Shown here piece after piece: positions 23,591-35,387 of a stretch of 64,000 nt of DNA (the first letter of the stretch is position 1; every line of letters starts with the position of its first letter). Source of the DNA: Aquilaria yunnanensis (taxonomy: Eukaryota > Streptophyta > Magnoliopsida > Malvales > Thymelaeaceae); contig CM077595.1 in the NCBI GenBank assembly GCA_039654915.1, positions 47,523,501-47,587,500 of the forward strand. The letters are read 5' to 3'. The notes beneath the pieces were generated by a model. That model did not search any database, was not told the origin of the DNA, and worked only from the letters and a program-made list of their open reading frames with translations. The translations under genes were made by a program, and so were the position numbers.

Positions 23591-24470
23591 TGATAGCCAA
23601 ACGCTATCACCTCTATCTGGCCGAACTCCCTGCCACAATGATGGCCAGAAGAAGCTGGCGCTACCCGAGAAAAGGTACGATCAGGCACCTCGGGAGATAG
23701 CCGAAGAGCTCCGAGCCCGGCACGCCAGGAAACCCCGAGGACACTACTCGGCCCCCCAAGGTTGTGAACAGATCGCCTTCGGAAAAGCGGCACCAGACAT
23801 AGCGAGCCGAACATGATATCCCCGAAGGCGGAACTCCCTGAAACTGGGAACCCCCGAACTGAGGGCTTGTTTCTTGAAGAGGCTCTGTCCGAACTAGAGG
23901 ACGACCTCACCCAGGGACCTCGGGAGTACGGCAGGAGCATTTATGGAAGCATTTAAGGAAGCCTCTGACACGTCCTTTGACAGACGTCATAAAGTGGCCT
24001 GAATAGGCGCTCTGACATACGGACGCCATCAGAATCACATCATGGCCCATCTCAGCACGTGGCTCAGGACAACCTGCTACCAGTTATCTGTCTCCTACGC
24101 CCAGAAACTCAGGGAACATCCGACCGAACACGTGTCATGATCTGAACGGGCTAGGTGCTCCTATAAATACCAGGAATTAATATTGGGCAGGAGGCTGGTT
24201 GGTGGGCCAAACACTGCTCCCACACTCTGAGAAAACTACCAAGCGAGACTCTTCAGCCCTTTGTGCTATTTCCTTTGCCTTTTCTCAGCCACCACTGACT
24301 TGGGCGTCGGAGGCTCCCCCCCTGGAAAAATACTCCGGGGGCTTCCTAACCCTTTGTTTCTGAGCTTTCAGGCACTCTCCTTCGGGCTATCCATTCCACC
24401 AGGCGTTCTTCCTCCCATAAGTCTCTCCACTAGTCACCATGACTATAAACGATGAGGCCCCTGGCCATCA
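23591..24470 (+). repeat. 5' LTR of element M2
   Basis: An 880-bp LTR that begins TGATAGCCAAACGCTATC, a hairpin with one mismatch relative to M1, and ends CTGGCCATCA before the primer site. Promoter signals: CACGTGGC (24055-24062), CACGTG (24129-24134) and TATAAATA (24162-24169). Confidence 0.95.
24055..24169 (+). promoter_or_regulatory. LTR promoter of M2 with two G-box sites
   Basis: Two CACGTG cores (24055 and 24129) sit 107 and 33 bp upstream of the TATA box at 24162. In plants such cores bind bZIP/bHLH factors and ACGTGGC is the ABA-response core. In the M1 3' LTR only the TATA-proximal one is preserved; the distal site has mutated. Confidence 0.55.
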
Positions 24471-25830
24471 TTTGGCGCCGTCTGTGGGAACCCGCTCTGA
24501 GATCGCCGTCGTTGAGACTCGGCGTTCTAAGGACAAGAGGCTCCCGAAGTGCCCGTCCGCGCCTGAGATACAACCGGCTGCTGAGCAAACACTCCCAGGG
24601 ACTTCTGCGCCTGAGGAAGACCGCCCTCTAGTAATCACCATGAGCTTCTTGAGGGACTTTCAGCGTTCGGTCGTGTCTGAAATGACCCAGCAGATCGACC
24701 GAAGGTGGCCACAGCAAGCACAGGCCCAGAGACCACCCTCACCGACACGCCCTCGGGAGAAAAGCCCCAAGTCTACACATCGCAGTTCGGGGAGTGGAGA
24801 CCCTCGCGGAGAATCATCCACAGAAAATATAGCCCTTGGGAAACGGCCTGTGGGACAAACCGGGTCCGAGCGACCGAGAGTCTCACAGCGAAGCAGTTCG
24901 TCACCCGAAGCGAGGTCCTTGTCCCCTCAGCGCCGAACTCAACCCCCGAAAAGGCGCCGGCCATCTCCATTCCCTGAAGAAGGCCCTAGCGCCACAGTGC
25001 TAATGGAGAGGATACTAGCACGGCTGGACAGAGTGGAGAAACAAGTGGCCAGAAAACCCGTTTGGGCCAGACTCTCGGGAACATGCTGCGAAGATGACTC
25101 GCCATTTATTCAGGCCGTTGTTGAGGCAGCCATGCCAAGTGACTTCACAATACCTCGGTTGGAGATTTATGATGGTCGTACTGATCCACAGGCCCATCTG
25201 ATGAAGTACAGACGCAGCATGATAATACACGGTGCTGACGACGCTACCTTGTGCAAGTGCTTCGAAGTCACCCTCACAGGGCCAGCCACGGTGTGGTACA
25301 ATTCCTTGCCTTCAGGAACCATCACTGAGTTCCAGGAGTTGTCCACGGCCTTCACACAGCAATTCATTGGGAGCAGACCTACGGCGAAGATGCCTGTGCA
25401 GATGTTTGACATAGAACAGAGGAATGGAGAAACCATCCGAGACTATGTTGAAAGATTCAACAGGGAAGCTCTAAGTGTCCCAGACTTCAGGCCCGAAATC
25501 CGCATTCTTGCCATGACACGAGGCCTTCGGCGAGACTCACAGCTGTTTTACGAGTTCTCAAAGGACCCCCCGGAGACTCTCGGAGAATTTTACCGAAGAG
25601 CAGAACAACACATGACCGCCGAAGAACTAAGAATGGCTGGGCCGAAGTCTGATCACCACCACCCCGAAGAGTCCAGTCAACAAACTCGGCATCCTACCAA
25701 ATACGCAGGACGACCTCGAAGGATGCGAGGAAGGAAACCTCAAAGTTTCACACCATTGAGCACTTCACGGACCAACATTCTCATGGCGCTGGAAGGCAAG
25801 GGACGCAGATTCGGCGACCAGGGGCCATGA
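24439..25830 (+). CDS. Gag of Tat-like element M2
   Basis: An uninterrupted 463-codon frame opening inside the LTR end. A better start may be the ATG at 24640 (MSFLRDFQRSVV), since the first 67 codons cover LTR and primer site. The first third is basic and Ser/Pro/Arg-rich. The capsid-like part follows (LERILARLDRVEKQ-like start, TDPQAHLMKYRRSM, ATVWYNSLPSGTI, FNREALSVPDFR). It ends just before the CQFH..GHDTEDC motif because of a 1-bp deletion near 25796 relative to M1, giving a stop that overlaps the next frame by four bases (ATGA at 25827). It probably forms the virus-like particle shell. Confidence 0.88.
   Translation: MTINDEAPGHHLAPSVGTRSEIAVVETRRSKDKRLPKCPSAPEIQPAAEQTLPGTSAPEEDRPLVITMSFLRDFQRSVVSEMTQQIDRRWPQQAQAQRPPSPTRPREKSPKSTHRSSGSGDPRGESSTENIALGKRPVGQTGSERPRVSQRSSSSPEARSLSPQRRTQPPKRRRPSPFPEEGPSATVLMERILARLDRVEKQVARKPVWARLSGTCCEDDSPFIQAVVEAAMPSDFTIPRLEIYDGRTDPQAHLMKYRRSMIIHGADDATLCKCFEVTLTGPATVWYNSLPSGTITEFQELSTAFTQQFIGSRPTAKMPVQMFDIEQRNGETIRDYVERFNREALSVPDFRPEIRILAMTRGLRRDSQLFYEFSKDPPETLGEFYRRAEQHMTAEELRMAGPKSDHHHPEESSQQTRHPTKYAGRPRRMRGRKPQSFTPLSTSRTNILMALEGKGRRFGDQGP
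24473..24490 (+). other. Primer-binding site of element M2
   Basis: TGGCGCCGTCTGTGGGAA starts two bases after the LTR end. This is a typical primer site of Tat-type gypsy elements and marks the forward orientation. The M1 counterpart is on the reverse strand at 44085-44102. Confidence 0.88.
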
Positions 25831-28739
25831 CCGCCGATAATAAGCAGAATGCAAAGAAGTTCTGCCAGTTTCATCGCGACCACGGTCATGACACCGAAGA
25901 CTGCTTCCAGCTGAAGAAGTACATAGAGTCGCTGATAAAAAATGGCCAACTTCGGAAATACCTGAGGATGCCATCCCCGAAAGACAGAAAAATGGAGGAA
26001 GAAAGGGCCGAAGATGAGGACTATGACTCCGACAGGCGGAGAAATAGAAGTCCAAAAAAGCGCCCTCCACCTCCACCAGGGGTTATCCAAACCATCACCA
26101 CGGGGCTCCCATTCTCGGAAAGAAAGCGGAAAGCCAGAGAAACTGCAGTCATGGAGTATCAAAGTCCATCAAAGAAGATGGCTCGCAAAGATGGCTCCAC
26201 CGTCGTCTTCCCCCACGACGATCCGCTACTGATTATGGCGAGAGTAGGGAACTGGGACGTCAAAAGAGTGTTGCTTGATGATGGCTCAAATGCTGACGTC
26301 CTATTCTCGCACCTGCTGCCAAGCTTGGGCATCTCCAGCAGCGAACTGAAGCTTGTCACCTCGCCCACTTTTGGGGTTGGACCATCCGAACTCCCCGTCC
26401 TCGGATGGATCGACCTACGGCTGATGATGAAAGGGACTTCGGTGAACGGAACAGCTGAGTTGTACGCCTCCATAATGGCGAGATTCATCGTCGTGAACGT
26501 CCCGTCCTCGTACAACGCCATCCTGGGAAGGCAGACAATGGGGAATCTGCATATTCGCCCTGATGTGAAGTACTTGACTGTCACATTCGCCACCAAGGAT
26601 GGAGATGCAGAGGTATTCATAGACCAAGCCGAGGTAAGAAAGGTGTTTGTAAAAGCGTGAAAAGCTCCGGCAAGCAACCTCGTGCAACCGATGGAGGCAA
26701 GGGCACCAGAAAAAGGCAAAGAAGAAGATCTCGCCAAAACAGAAATGAGAGCAATAGAGCTTGTCCCAGGTCAATCTACTCGAATAGGGAAGAGCTTGGC
26801 CGAAGGTGACAAAGAAAATCTTGTATCCTTTCTGCTGGAAAATAAAGATCTGTTTGCCTACTCGCCAAAAGATATGCCGGGGGTGAACCTTGGCATAATA
26901 CAGCATAGCCTCAAAGTAAGTCCGGAAGCAAGGCCTGTCCGGCAAAAGAAACGAAGCATCTCAGCCCACAAAAGCAACTTTGTCAAAACCGAAGTCCAGC
27001 GTCTCCTAGATGCTAAAGTTATCAGGGAGGTCAAGCACCCCGAGTGGTTAAGCAACGTGGTCATCGCCACAAAAGAAGGTAGTAGCAAACTCCGGATGTG
27101 CATCGACTTCAGAAACTTGAACGATGCTTGCCTGAAAGACTCATACCCTCTGCCGCCAATAGATCAACTGATAGATTCAACTGCTGAATATGGGCTCCTA
27201 AGTTTCCTATACGCCTTCAGTGGCTACCATCAGATAAGGATGGACCCCGAAGATGAAGAGAAGACTGCCTTCATCACCGAGGGAGGAACATACTGCTATA
27301 TCAGGATGCCATTCGGGCTCAAAAATGCAGGAGCCACCTACCAGAGGCTGATGGACAAGGTCTTCAAAGACCAAATGGGGAGAAACATGGAAGTGTATGT
27401 TGATGATATGATAGTCAAGAGCAAGCTGCCTGGATACCACGTTGCAGATTTAGAGTAAACTTTCCAAAAGCTCAGAGCCTTCGGGATCCACCTTAATCCT
27501 GAGAAGTGCATCTTCGGGATGACCTCGGGAAAATTCCTTGGGTACATGGTATCCGAAAGAGGCATCGACGCTAACCCCCAGAAGGTTAAGGCTCTGCTTG
27601 AGTCCCGAACTCCTGCCACAGCCAAAAATGTGCAGAGACTCACCGGAAGAATAACCTCTCTGAGTAGGTTTATTTCTAGGTACGGAGATAGGTGTAGACC
27701 TTTCTTCAAAGTCCTCACAAAGGCAACAAAAATTGAAGGCGACCTCGGAAGAAATGATCATCCTTGGGATGAAGATTGCCAAAAGGCCTGGGAAGAACTC
27801 AAAGTCTACCTGGCCAGCCTGCCGACTCTGCGACAGCCTCGGGAGGGAGAGCCCCTCGCACTGTACCTCGCCGTCATAGAAAAAACTGTGAGCTCGGTCC
27901 TCGTTAAAGAAGAAGGGTCAAAGCAATGGCCGGTCTGCTATGTCAGCAAGTCCCTGAACGGCGCCGAAGTCAGGTACCCTTTGCTTCAAAAAGCTATATA
28001 CGCCTTGGTGCTTGCAGGGAGAAGGCTGCAACCATACTTTCAGTACGTATGAGCCTCGGAAGGCCATAAAAGCTCAAGCCCTGGCAGATTTTATCGCCGA
28101 AATACCCACCACTGAGGAGAGCCACTCGGACCCAAAAGAGCGTGAGCCAGAATGGACCTTGCATGTAGACGGAGCCTCGGGGTCCGAACACCAGGGAGCT
28201 GGAATAATTATCAGGGGCCCCAAAGGCCTGGAGGTAATGAACGCTATCAAGTTCAGCTTCAACGTCACCAACAATGTAGCTGAGTATGAAGTCCTCATAG
28301 TGGGATTGCGCTTGGCCAGAAAGATTGGCGTGAGAAACTTAAAGGCTCACAGCGGTTCCCAGCTGGTAGTTCGGTAGACGGCAGGAGATTTTGGTGCGAA
28401 GGACCCAATTTTGGAAAAATATCATGAACTAGTAGCAAAGCTCATCCAAGAGTTTGACGCCGTACGGATCGAAAATGTACCTCGGCGGATAACACTGAGG
28501 CAGATTGCTTGGCGAAGTCGAAAACATATACCGAGGTGCTAGACCATCCGAGCATCTCAGTGCTGAGCATGACGACCTCGGGAACAGGATGGAAAGACCC
28601 AATAATAAGATACCTCGCAGAGAATTTGCTCCCCGAAGACCCCGGCGATGCTGCAAGACTGTGAAGACGCTCTGGAAGATTCTTCCTGATTGGCGAAGAG
28701 TTATATCGGCAGGAATATGCGAATCCGCTGCAAACATGT
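25827..28739 (+). pseudogene. Pol of M2: protease, RT, RNase H regions, broken
   Basis: Protease (LLDDGSNADVLF), reverse transcriptase (LRMCIDFRNLN, YVDD at 27395-27406), first RNase H and a second RNase H-like region (WTLHVDGASG). Breaks relative to M1: TGA at 26658-26660; TAA at 27456-27458; a deletion of roughly 110 bp near 28040-28050 that removes the linker between the RNase H regions and shifts the frame; TAG at 28375-28377; a 1-bp deletion near 28489; TGA at 28662-28664. The remaining blocks stay highly similar to M1. Confidence 0.9.
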
Positions 28740-29825
28740 GTGGATGAAAAGGATACTGAAATGGTCCTTGAAGAAGTTCACGAAGGCATGTGTGGTTCAC
28801 ACATTGGAACTGATGCCCTGGCAGCAGTGATACTCCGCCAAGGATACTTCTGGCCTACCCCGAGAAAGGACGCAAGACAGTTTGTCCGGAAATGTGGTAG
28901 TTGCCAGAGACAAGCGAAAATCCAGAGGACACCCTCGGAAATGGTAACTTCGGCGGACTATCCTTGGCCCTTCGCAGTCTGGGGTATAGACCTTATTGGG
29001 CCACTCCCCACAGCACCCGGAGGCGTGAAATTCTGCGTTGTAGCAGTGGACTATTTCTCAAAGTGGGTGGAGGCAGAACCACTAGCAACTATCTCGGCAA
29101 AAGAAGTGCAGAAGTTCCTATGGAAGAACATCGTATGCAGATTTGGCATACCAAGGGTACTAGTAGCTGATAATGGATCCCAGTTCACAGACAAAGGTTT
29201 GCAAGAATTCATCAGCGACCCCGGAATAAAGATGCACTTCGCCCCAGTATCTCACCCCCAAAGCAACGGGCAGGTGGAAGTATCGAACAGGACCATAAAA
29301 GATGGCCTAAAAAAGAGACTAGGGGAAGCCAAAGGGAAATGGCCAGGAGAATTCCAAAGTGTATTATGGAGCTACCGAACGATGCCCCGAAGAGCCACAG
29401 GGGAGACTCCTTTCTCACTCGTCTTCGGAACAGAGGCCATTATCCCACTAGAGGTAGTTCAACCTTCAGTACGGGTGCAAGTATTTGATGATGGTGGTAA
29501 TGACCTCGGCCTGAGAACCAATCTCGATCTTATGGCCGAACACAGAGAAATAGCCGAGCTGAGAAGAAAAGCTTTTCAGCAAAGAGTGACCGCGGCTGTA
29601 AACTTACGGGCCAGGCCAAAAGAAATCAAGAAGGGAGACCTCGTTCTCCGAAAGGCCGACTTCGCACCCCGAAGGCCATCCCATGGCATACTTCGCGCAA
29701 ACTGGGAAGGACCCTATCTGGTTCTCGACGAAGTACAAAAAGGCGTGTACAAGCTTGGCGACGCCAAAGGCGTAGAATTGAAGAACACTTGGCACTCAGA
29801 CGCCTTGAAAAACTTCTACGCTTAA
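28740..29825 (+). CDS. Integrase part of M2 pol
   Basis: A 361-codon open stretch (open since about 28665), not an independent gene. It has the His-His-Cys-Cys zinc region (EVHEGMCGSH, then RKCGSC) and the catalytic core with VWGIDLIG, VADNGSQF and HPQSNGQVEVSNR, giving the D, D, E residues. A C-terminal domain follows (KKGDLVLRKADF, WEGPYLVLDEVQKG). All catalytic residues are present, unlike M1 where the flanking Gly is Trp. Upstream pol is broken, so autonomous activity is unlikely. Confidence 0.9.
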   Translation: MDEKDTEMVLEEVHEGMCGSHIGTDALAAVILRQGYFWPTPRKDARQFVRKCGSCQRQAKIQRTPSEMVTSADYPWPFAVWGIDLIGPLPTAPGGVKFCVVAVDYFSKWVEAEPLATISAKEVQKFLWKNIVCRFGIPRVLVADNGSQFTDKGLQEFISDPGIKMHFAPVSHPQSNGQVEVSNRTIKDGLKKRLGEAKGKWPGEFQSVLWSYRTMPRRATGETPFSLVFGTEAIIPLEVVQPSVRVQVFDDGGNDLGLRTNLDLMAEHREIAELRRKAFQQRVTAAVNLRARPKEIKKGDLVLRKADFAPRRPSHGILRANWEGPYLVLDEVQKGVYKLGDAKGVELKNTWHSDALKNFYA

Positions 29826-29939
29826 GGTTGAGCGGAGGAGTTATGTTGTACAGAATGGCCTTGAGAAAAATTCTTAAGTGTACATAAATTATGCAAAACA
29901 GAATTCCGCAAAGGTGCTCGCCATGATAAAGCGCAGATA

Positions 29940-30315
29940 TGACTTTCCGAAGTCCCTTGAGCCATCACGCTCGGGAAAGATGGAAAACAAAAATCTCGCA
30001 GAAGTACTCGCCATAGCCAGCGTAGAGATAATTTCCCGAACTCCCTTGAGCGAACATGCTCGGGAAAATGGGAAGTGAAAAATCTCGCGAAAGGTTTTCC
30101 GAAGTCCCTTGAGCAAACATGCTCGGGACAACTGGAAAAACAAAAAATTTGACTGAAGGTTTCCGAAGTTCCTTGAGCAATCATGTTCGGGGTAAATTGG
30201 AAATGCAAAAGCCTGCAAAGTCTTACGGGCAAGCGCACTCGGGACAAATGAAGGTAAAAAAGTTTCTTTAGTCGCAGGTTTTCCGAAGTCTCTTGAGCGA
30301 ACGTGTTCGGGACAA
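29940..30315 (+). repeat. Hairpin repeat array between convergent genes in M2
   Basis: About six copies (near 29945, 30032, 30097, 30161, 30217 and 30280; spacing 56-87 bp) of TTCCGAAGTCCCTTGAGC followed by AAACATGCTCGGGA. It is the reverse-complement equivalent of the array in M1. It lies between the integrase stop (29825) and the antisense gene end (30454). Confidence 0.8.
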
Positions 30316-30453
30316 TGGAAATGAAGAAACTTGCAAGAAAAGACTTAGCCAAAAAAAAAAAATCCTCATTAAGAGCAAAGCTGCTTTAAAATAAAGAACT
30401 GTCCGAAGAAGGATTACAAAATAGAAGGGAAGGAAAAGGGGCCCTAAAATTGG

Positions 30454-32865
30454 CTAAGGGTTCGCGGCGTCCCGAGAGCCACTCGTCTGCCCGCCCTTTT
30501 CCATCACCTTCGGTGCTGGAATTGAAGGAGGAAGTTTCAGATGTTCGACCTTGGACCATTTCCACCGAGGTCCCCCAGGAATGTTTAGACCCTCTAGAAA
30601 AGAGAGGTCCAGATCTGGGAACCTCTGGAGAATCTGGTGCCGAGCCAGGCAGAAGCCGTCCTGGAACGCGACCTTGCTCATCTGATCAGACTTGTTCTTC
30701 TCAAGCTCGAGGTCGTCAAGCTCGTCCTTCAGATCCGCGACCTCCTCCTCCAGCAACTTTATCTGCTCCTCCCCCTTCGGCTCCTTCTTCAACGACTCGA
30801 CCTCGGCCCGGAGAGCGTTATTCTCACACGTCAGCGACACTATACGGCCGTCAGAACCAGCCTTGTGCTGGAGAAGATCTTCGTTGACGGCGAGCATCCC
30901 CTTTATTTGGTCACCGAGGTTAGCGATCTTCCTGGAGGAGTCCTTTTGAAGTTCTTCTTTTTCCTTCCGGAACTCCTCCCGAAGGGCAGCTACTTCTTTC
31001 TCAGCAGCCTCTTTCAGCTGCTGGTTTTTGGCGACCGACTCCGCGAGTGCGGTCCTCGTCTCATTCATGGTTCGAGTGGCTAAAGTTCAAAAAGCAACCT
31101 CCCTGGCCACCCCAACTTGGAGAAAGGCGGTGTACCCCATCAGCTGCAAAAAATAAACACAAGATCAGCAAGAGCCAAACACTTAGGAAAAAATTGAAGG
31201 GAAAGAGCTGTGAAGGATATACCTGAGCAGCATGCTCGGTGATCTTTGCGACGAGGGTGTTATCCCCCGGGTGGGCCGCCGCTATAGCCTTGAAGGAGGC
31301 CTCGGTGAGCACCCCCTTCGAAATTTCCTTAGCCATTTGAGGAACGTCCTCGGAGTACATATCCATGTCCTCCGTAAACGTCCAAAAAGGCTCCTTGGGT
31401 ATCTTCCCTTGCGGGATTTTGGCATCCCGAAGAGCTCGTTTCCGAGCATGATCGGCCACCCAGCCATGGGTAGTCAACTCCCCTACATGATAAGAATGAG
31501 AAGGAGATTAAAGACAAAGAAGCCAGTCCAGAAAAAACAAAGGAAGTACACTTTGTCTGGAAACAAACCTGGCGGAACCTCGACAACATCATCCTCGGAG
31601 TCCTCGGCCGAAATGCCCTTGCCCTTCCGCTTGCGCCGCTCCTCGGCAGAAGGTACTTCTACCACTACATCAAGGAGGGCTTGTGACGCAGTAGGACTCT
31701 GAGGAGGGACGTTGGTTGAAGGGACCTCGGAAGCAGCAGCCTCAGGCTCCGGAATCTCGGCTGCCCCAGGCTCCTCGGCAGTCTCCTCGGGAATTTCCTC
31801 TAGAGGAGCTTGGGCAGCTCTCTTTGCCCGTTTGCTCGAAGGCCCCGCGCCAGTAGAGTTCCGCCTTCAGGAAGACGCCTTCTTCGTCTGATCGCCCTTC
31901 TCCACCTGGCCGGTGAAAAGGGACTTGTAATAGGCGGCAGTCGCGTCGCCCATCTCTGAAAAAGGAGAGAGACATCAGCGTAAGTCCGAGGAAAAAAGCA
32001 GTAAAGGAGTAGAAGATAACTCACTTTCGGCAAGCGCTTCGAAAGAAATTTCCTCCTTAAGAAGCTTGACCAACCAGGAATCCTTCCCGGCGATGGCAGG
32101 AGCTGGCATCTCGAGGTCAGTCTCGTGCTCCTTTACCACCTTTAGCTCCCGAAGGACCTCTTTGGTCATCAACCTCCAGTTGATTGGAAAAGGGTAAAGG
32201 GGGAGCGGAACGACCTCGGGATCCCAGTCAGAGACAGCCCGAATGCGGGCGTCGAAATCCACGAACAAGGGAGCTAACTCTGGGGTTAGCAGCATCCTCG
32301 GATCAGCAACGTCCACATCCAGTGTTCCTTGAGCCCATTTGGTCGGAACGTACGACCAGGCCTCGTCCATCTTCATGAAGAAAAATTTCTGTTGCCACCC
32401 CCGCCAGCTATCTTTAGTGGCGAAGGTGAACATGAATTTCTTGCTCCCGGATCCCCGAGGTAGCATGAAATAAAAGCCACCCTTCGGGACCACAGAGAGC
32501 TTGTAATACTGCATAAAAATTCTAAAATTGGGTTCTATCCGGAAGACGCCACACATGCAGAGGTAGGCGTTAAAATAGCAGAACGAGTTCGGGGGAAGCT
32601 GGTTCACAGCAATGCCATGAAATTTGCAGAACTTGCACACCATCTTCGGGGGAGGATCCCGAAGACCGGCCTTCAACTGAGCTCGGAAAACGGTAACCTC
32701 CTTACTGTGGTTTGAAAAAGCATAATGGCTAGAACGAGGCAGCTTAGTAATGGCGTAAGAGGGAAGAAAGAATTTTTTCTTCCACCTCTCTAACTTTTCA
32801 GGGGTGGTGCAACAAGGATGGGCTAAAAGAGGTTGCCAGCTCTCAGGAATGGGCATTTTCGACAT
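30454..32865 (-). pseudogene. Antisense four-exon gene of M2 ('putative gypsy type transposon' domain plus coiled coil)
   Basis: Same architecture as in M1. Exons on the reverse strand: 32865-32025, 31955-31569, 31482-31223, 31143-30454 (introns of 69, 86 and 79 bp, all GT..AG). Exons 1, 3 and 4 have exactly the same lengths as in M1 (841, 260, 690); exon 2 is 24 bp shorter, a multiple of three. Exon 1 begins MSKMPIPESW; exon 4 is a long Lys/Glu/Leu coiled-coil-like stretch ending SGSRDAANP. Stops: TGA at 31869-31867 in exon 2 at the same codon as in M1, and TGA at 31089-31087 early in exon 4. About 725 residues without stops. Unknown function. Confidence 0.8.
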
Positions 32866-33118
32866 AAAAATGAGTTTGAAAATGGAAGAAAACAGTTTCC
32901 AGAGAAAAACTCAAAAGAACACAGGGATCAAAGCGCTCTGAAAAACAAAAACCCACCGAAAGATTTGCCAAAATCTGAGGACACCGTCGTGAAAGCTGGC
33001 TGGAAAAAAAGCTCTGATTAAGGTAGCTCCGCCATAGAAAGCAAGAAAGTGCAAGAACAGGGGCAAAGCAGAGAGAAGAGCAGAAGAGAAAGCAAAAGGA
33101 ACTTATGATGGAGTGGGC

Positions 33119-33295
33119 TATTTATAAGCCAGAGATGGGTAACCGAAACATCGTCATAAGTACCCTTTGGAGGCGAACCGTCGCCGTAACTGCTCTCTGC
33201 ACCTGAAAAGGCGCGCCCTTTGTAAACCGACACGACTCTCCTCCAATGGCAAAGCACCACGTGTCAACCGCTGCACGAAAATGGGGGACACGTCC
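33119..33295 (-). promoter_or_regulatory. Promoter of the antisense gene in M2
   Basis: On the reverse strand: GGACGTGTC (33295-33287), GACACGTGGT (33265-33256, G-box) and TATAAATA (33126-33119). The ATG of the gene is 250 bp downstream at 32865. Order and spacing match M1. Confidence 0.6.
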
Positions 33296-33641
33296 TCCAA
33301 ACGTCCCTTGCAAGCTGGGACACGTCTTTTGACATCCCTGGAAAACTGGGACGCGCCGCTCAGACTGACACGCTTGGCCAAACAGACCTGGAGAAACAAA
33401 GAGCAGGCCACCTCGAGGACGCCAAGAAACAGGCTATGGCCGAACAGCCCATGACCTTCGGGCAAGAGGTGTATCTTCAGGACAGGCTCCACCTCGAAGA
33501 CACCAAAGAACAGGCCAAGGCGGAAGAGCCCATGATCTTCGGGCAAAAGGTGCATCCTCGGAACAGGTTAAGCTTCCAAAGAAACTCCCATACACAACCT
33601 TGGAAAGAGATGCAAAACCGAAGTCTTCACTTCGGCTTTCC

Positions 33642-33654
33642 AAAGGGGGGCATA
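33642..33654 (+). other. Polypurine tract of element M2
   Basis: AAAGGGGGGCATA directly before TGATAGCC, the first bases of the 3' LTR. Confidence 0.85.
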
Positions 33655-33958
33655 TGATAGCCAAACGCTATCGCCTCTATCTGGCCGAACTCCCTGCCAC
33701 AATGATGGCCAGAAGAAGCTGGCGCTACCCGAGAAAAGGTGCGATCAGGCACCTTGGCAGATAGCCGAAGAGCTCCGAGCCCGACACGCCAAGAAACCTC
33801 GAGGACACTACTCGGCCCCCCAAGGTTGTGAACAGATCGCCTTCGCAAAAGCGGCACCAGACATACCGAGCCGAACATGATATCCCCGAAGGCGGAACTC
33901 CCTGAAACTGGGAACCCCCGAACTGAGGGCTTGTTTCCCGAAGAAGCTCTGTCCGAAC
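33655..33958 (+). repeat. 3' LTR of M2, first segment
   Basis: The first 304 bp of the LTR, matching 23591 onward. It stops at CGAAC (33954-33958), where copia B is inserted, and continues at 42289. Confidence 0.95.
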
Positions 33959-35374
33959 TGTTAGTATTGTGCCCAAAAAGCCAATCATGAGATGATTGTA
34001 TTTTTGCACATTGAGTCATGATATTTTATTGAGGCATTAATCCAGCAATTTTGTTTGTTGTTTTGTTTCTGCGTAACGTAATAAACATAATTGTAACCCT
34101 AGAATAATGATATTCTTAAATGTCCCTAGTCTAGTATTATTGTGGAGCGGGTTGCAATAATACATAATGACTAGCATATGTGGAGACTAATATGAGATAT
34201 GTAGTCTACATATGGGTACAAGTTGGAGAACTTGTGTACTGGACCGACCCACCATGAGAACACTTCATGGATCGTTATATGAGTGTCATAAGTGATTCTC
34301 ATAGTGATCATGGTATATGTAGTCCTTCGACCTAAGATCATCAAGGTTCCCTACATGTGAGTCACATACTTTGATACTTTCCTTTGTTGCTCGTAACTGA
34401 GTGAACTTGAAGGAGGTCATTGGGTATGTCACATATCATGCGGAGGGATTTGTATGATCAAGATGGGATTTGTCCCTCCTATGTAACGGGAGTGATATCT
34501 TTGGGCCCCTTGATAGAGTGAGACTTAGAAAATGCATGGCCATGCTCCGATGAGTTGATATATGATATCAATGTCATCAGTTTAAGTTAGTCTACTCGGT
34601 AATCAAGAAACTAAAGATTGGGCTATACGAGAGTGACACATTCCATGTCTCGTGCTTAGTCTTGATATCTTGGACAAAGGGACAATGGCATATATCGGTG
34701 ATGATCATAAAGGTTTAGTCGATTCACCGACAATCTTGTCACTTGGGTAGCAATGATGTGTTGCTAGACACCGCTCATTGCTTATGATTATAAATGTGAT
34801 TTATGATCATTGCCAACATGGCAAGAGCCTATTGGGTCGCACACATAGAGCTATTTGGATCATTAGAGTGCATGGGCTAATTATTTGGGTTATGGTTTCA
34901 CTTTAATTTCGTATTAATAATGGGCCAAGGAGTTGAGCCATTATTAAGCCCGAAATTAAATCCTAATTGGATTAGGGCTTTGAAACCCATTAGGCCTGGA
35001 AGTTGAGTCTCACTATAAATACAACTTTTAAGTGAGAAATTCGTAGGTCTCCTTGCCCTAGCCTCCCAAAAGGACAGCCGCACTCTTCTCTTGCAATTCC
35101 TTGGAGGACGCAAGCTAGCACTGCGAGCGCAGGAGAAACGCATCTGCCGGGACGTGGTGGAAGCGTGGTGATCCCGAGAGGCTCGTGTGGATACCATAGA
35201 GAGCCTGAACACGTCAACTGTTCAGGTTTTGTGATTCGACTCTACAGTTGAGTGAGAGATCTCAACCAAAAATTAGGTATGAAATTTTCGAACACCTGGT
35301 TTACCCCGTTTCACTTGGATCCTGGAGGGTTTCGGTTAAATTCCGCTGCGCTGTTTGGCTCCCGAAACCCAACA
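33959..35374 (+). repeat. 5' LTR of copia element B
   Basis: Starts TGTTAGTATTGTGCC and ends CCCAACA. A TATA box (TATAAATA) occurs in the same CTCACTATAAATAC context as in A. Nearly identical to the 3' LTR. Confidence 0.96.
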
Positions 35375-35375
35375 G

Positions 35376-35387
35376 TGGTATCAGAGC
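35376..35387 (+). other. Primer-binding site of element B
   Basis: TGGTATCAGAGC, intact, one base after the LTR. Confidence 0.93.
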
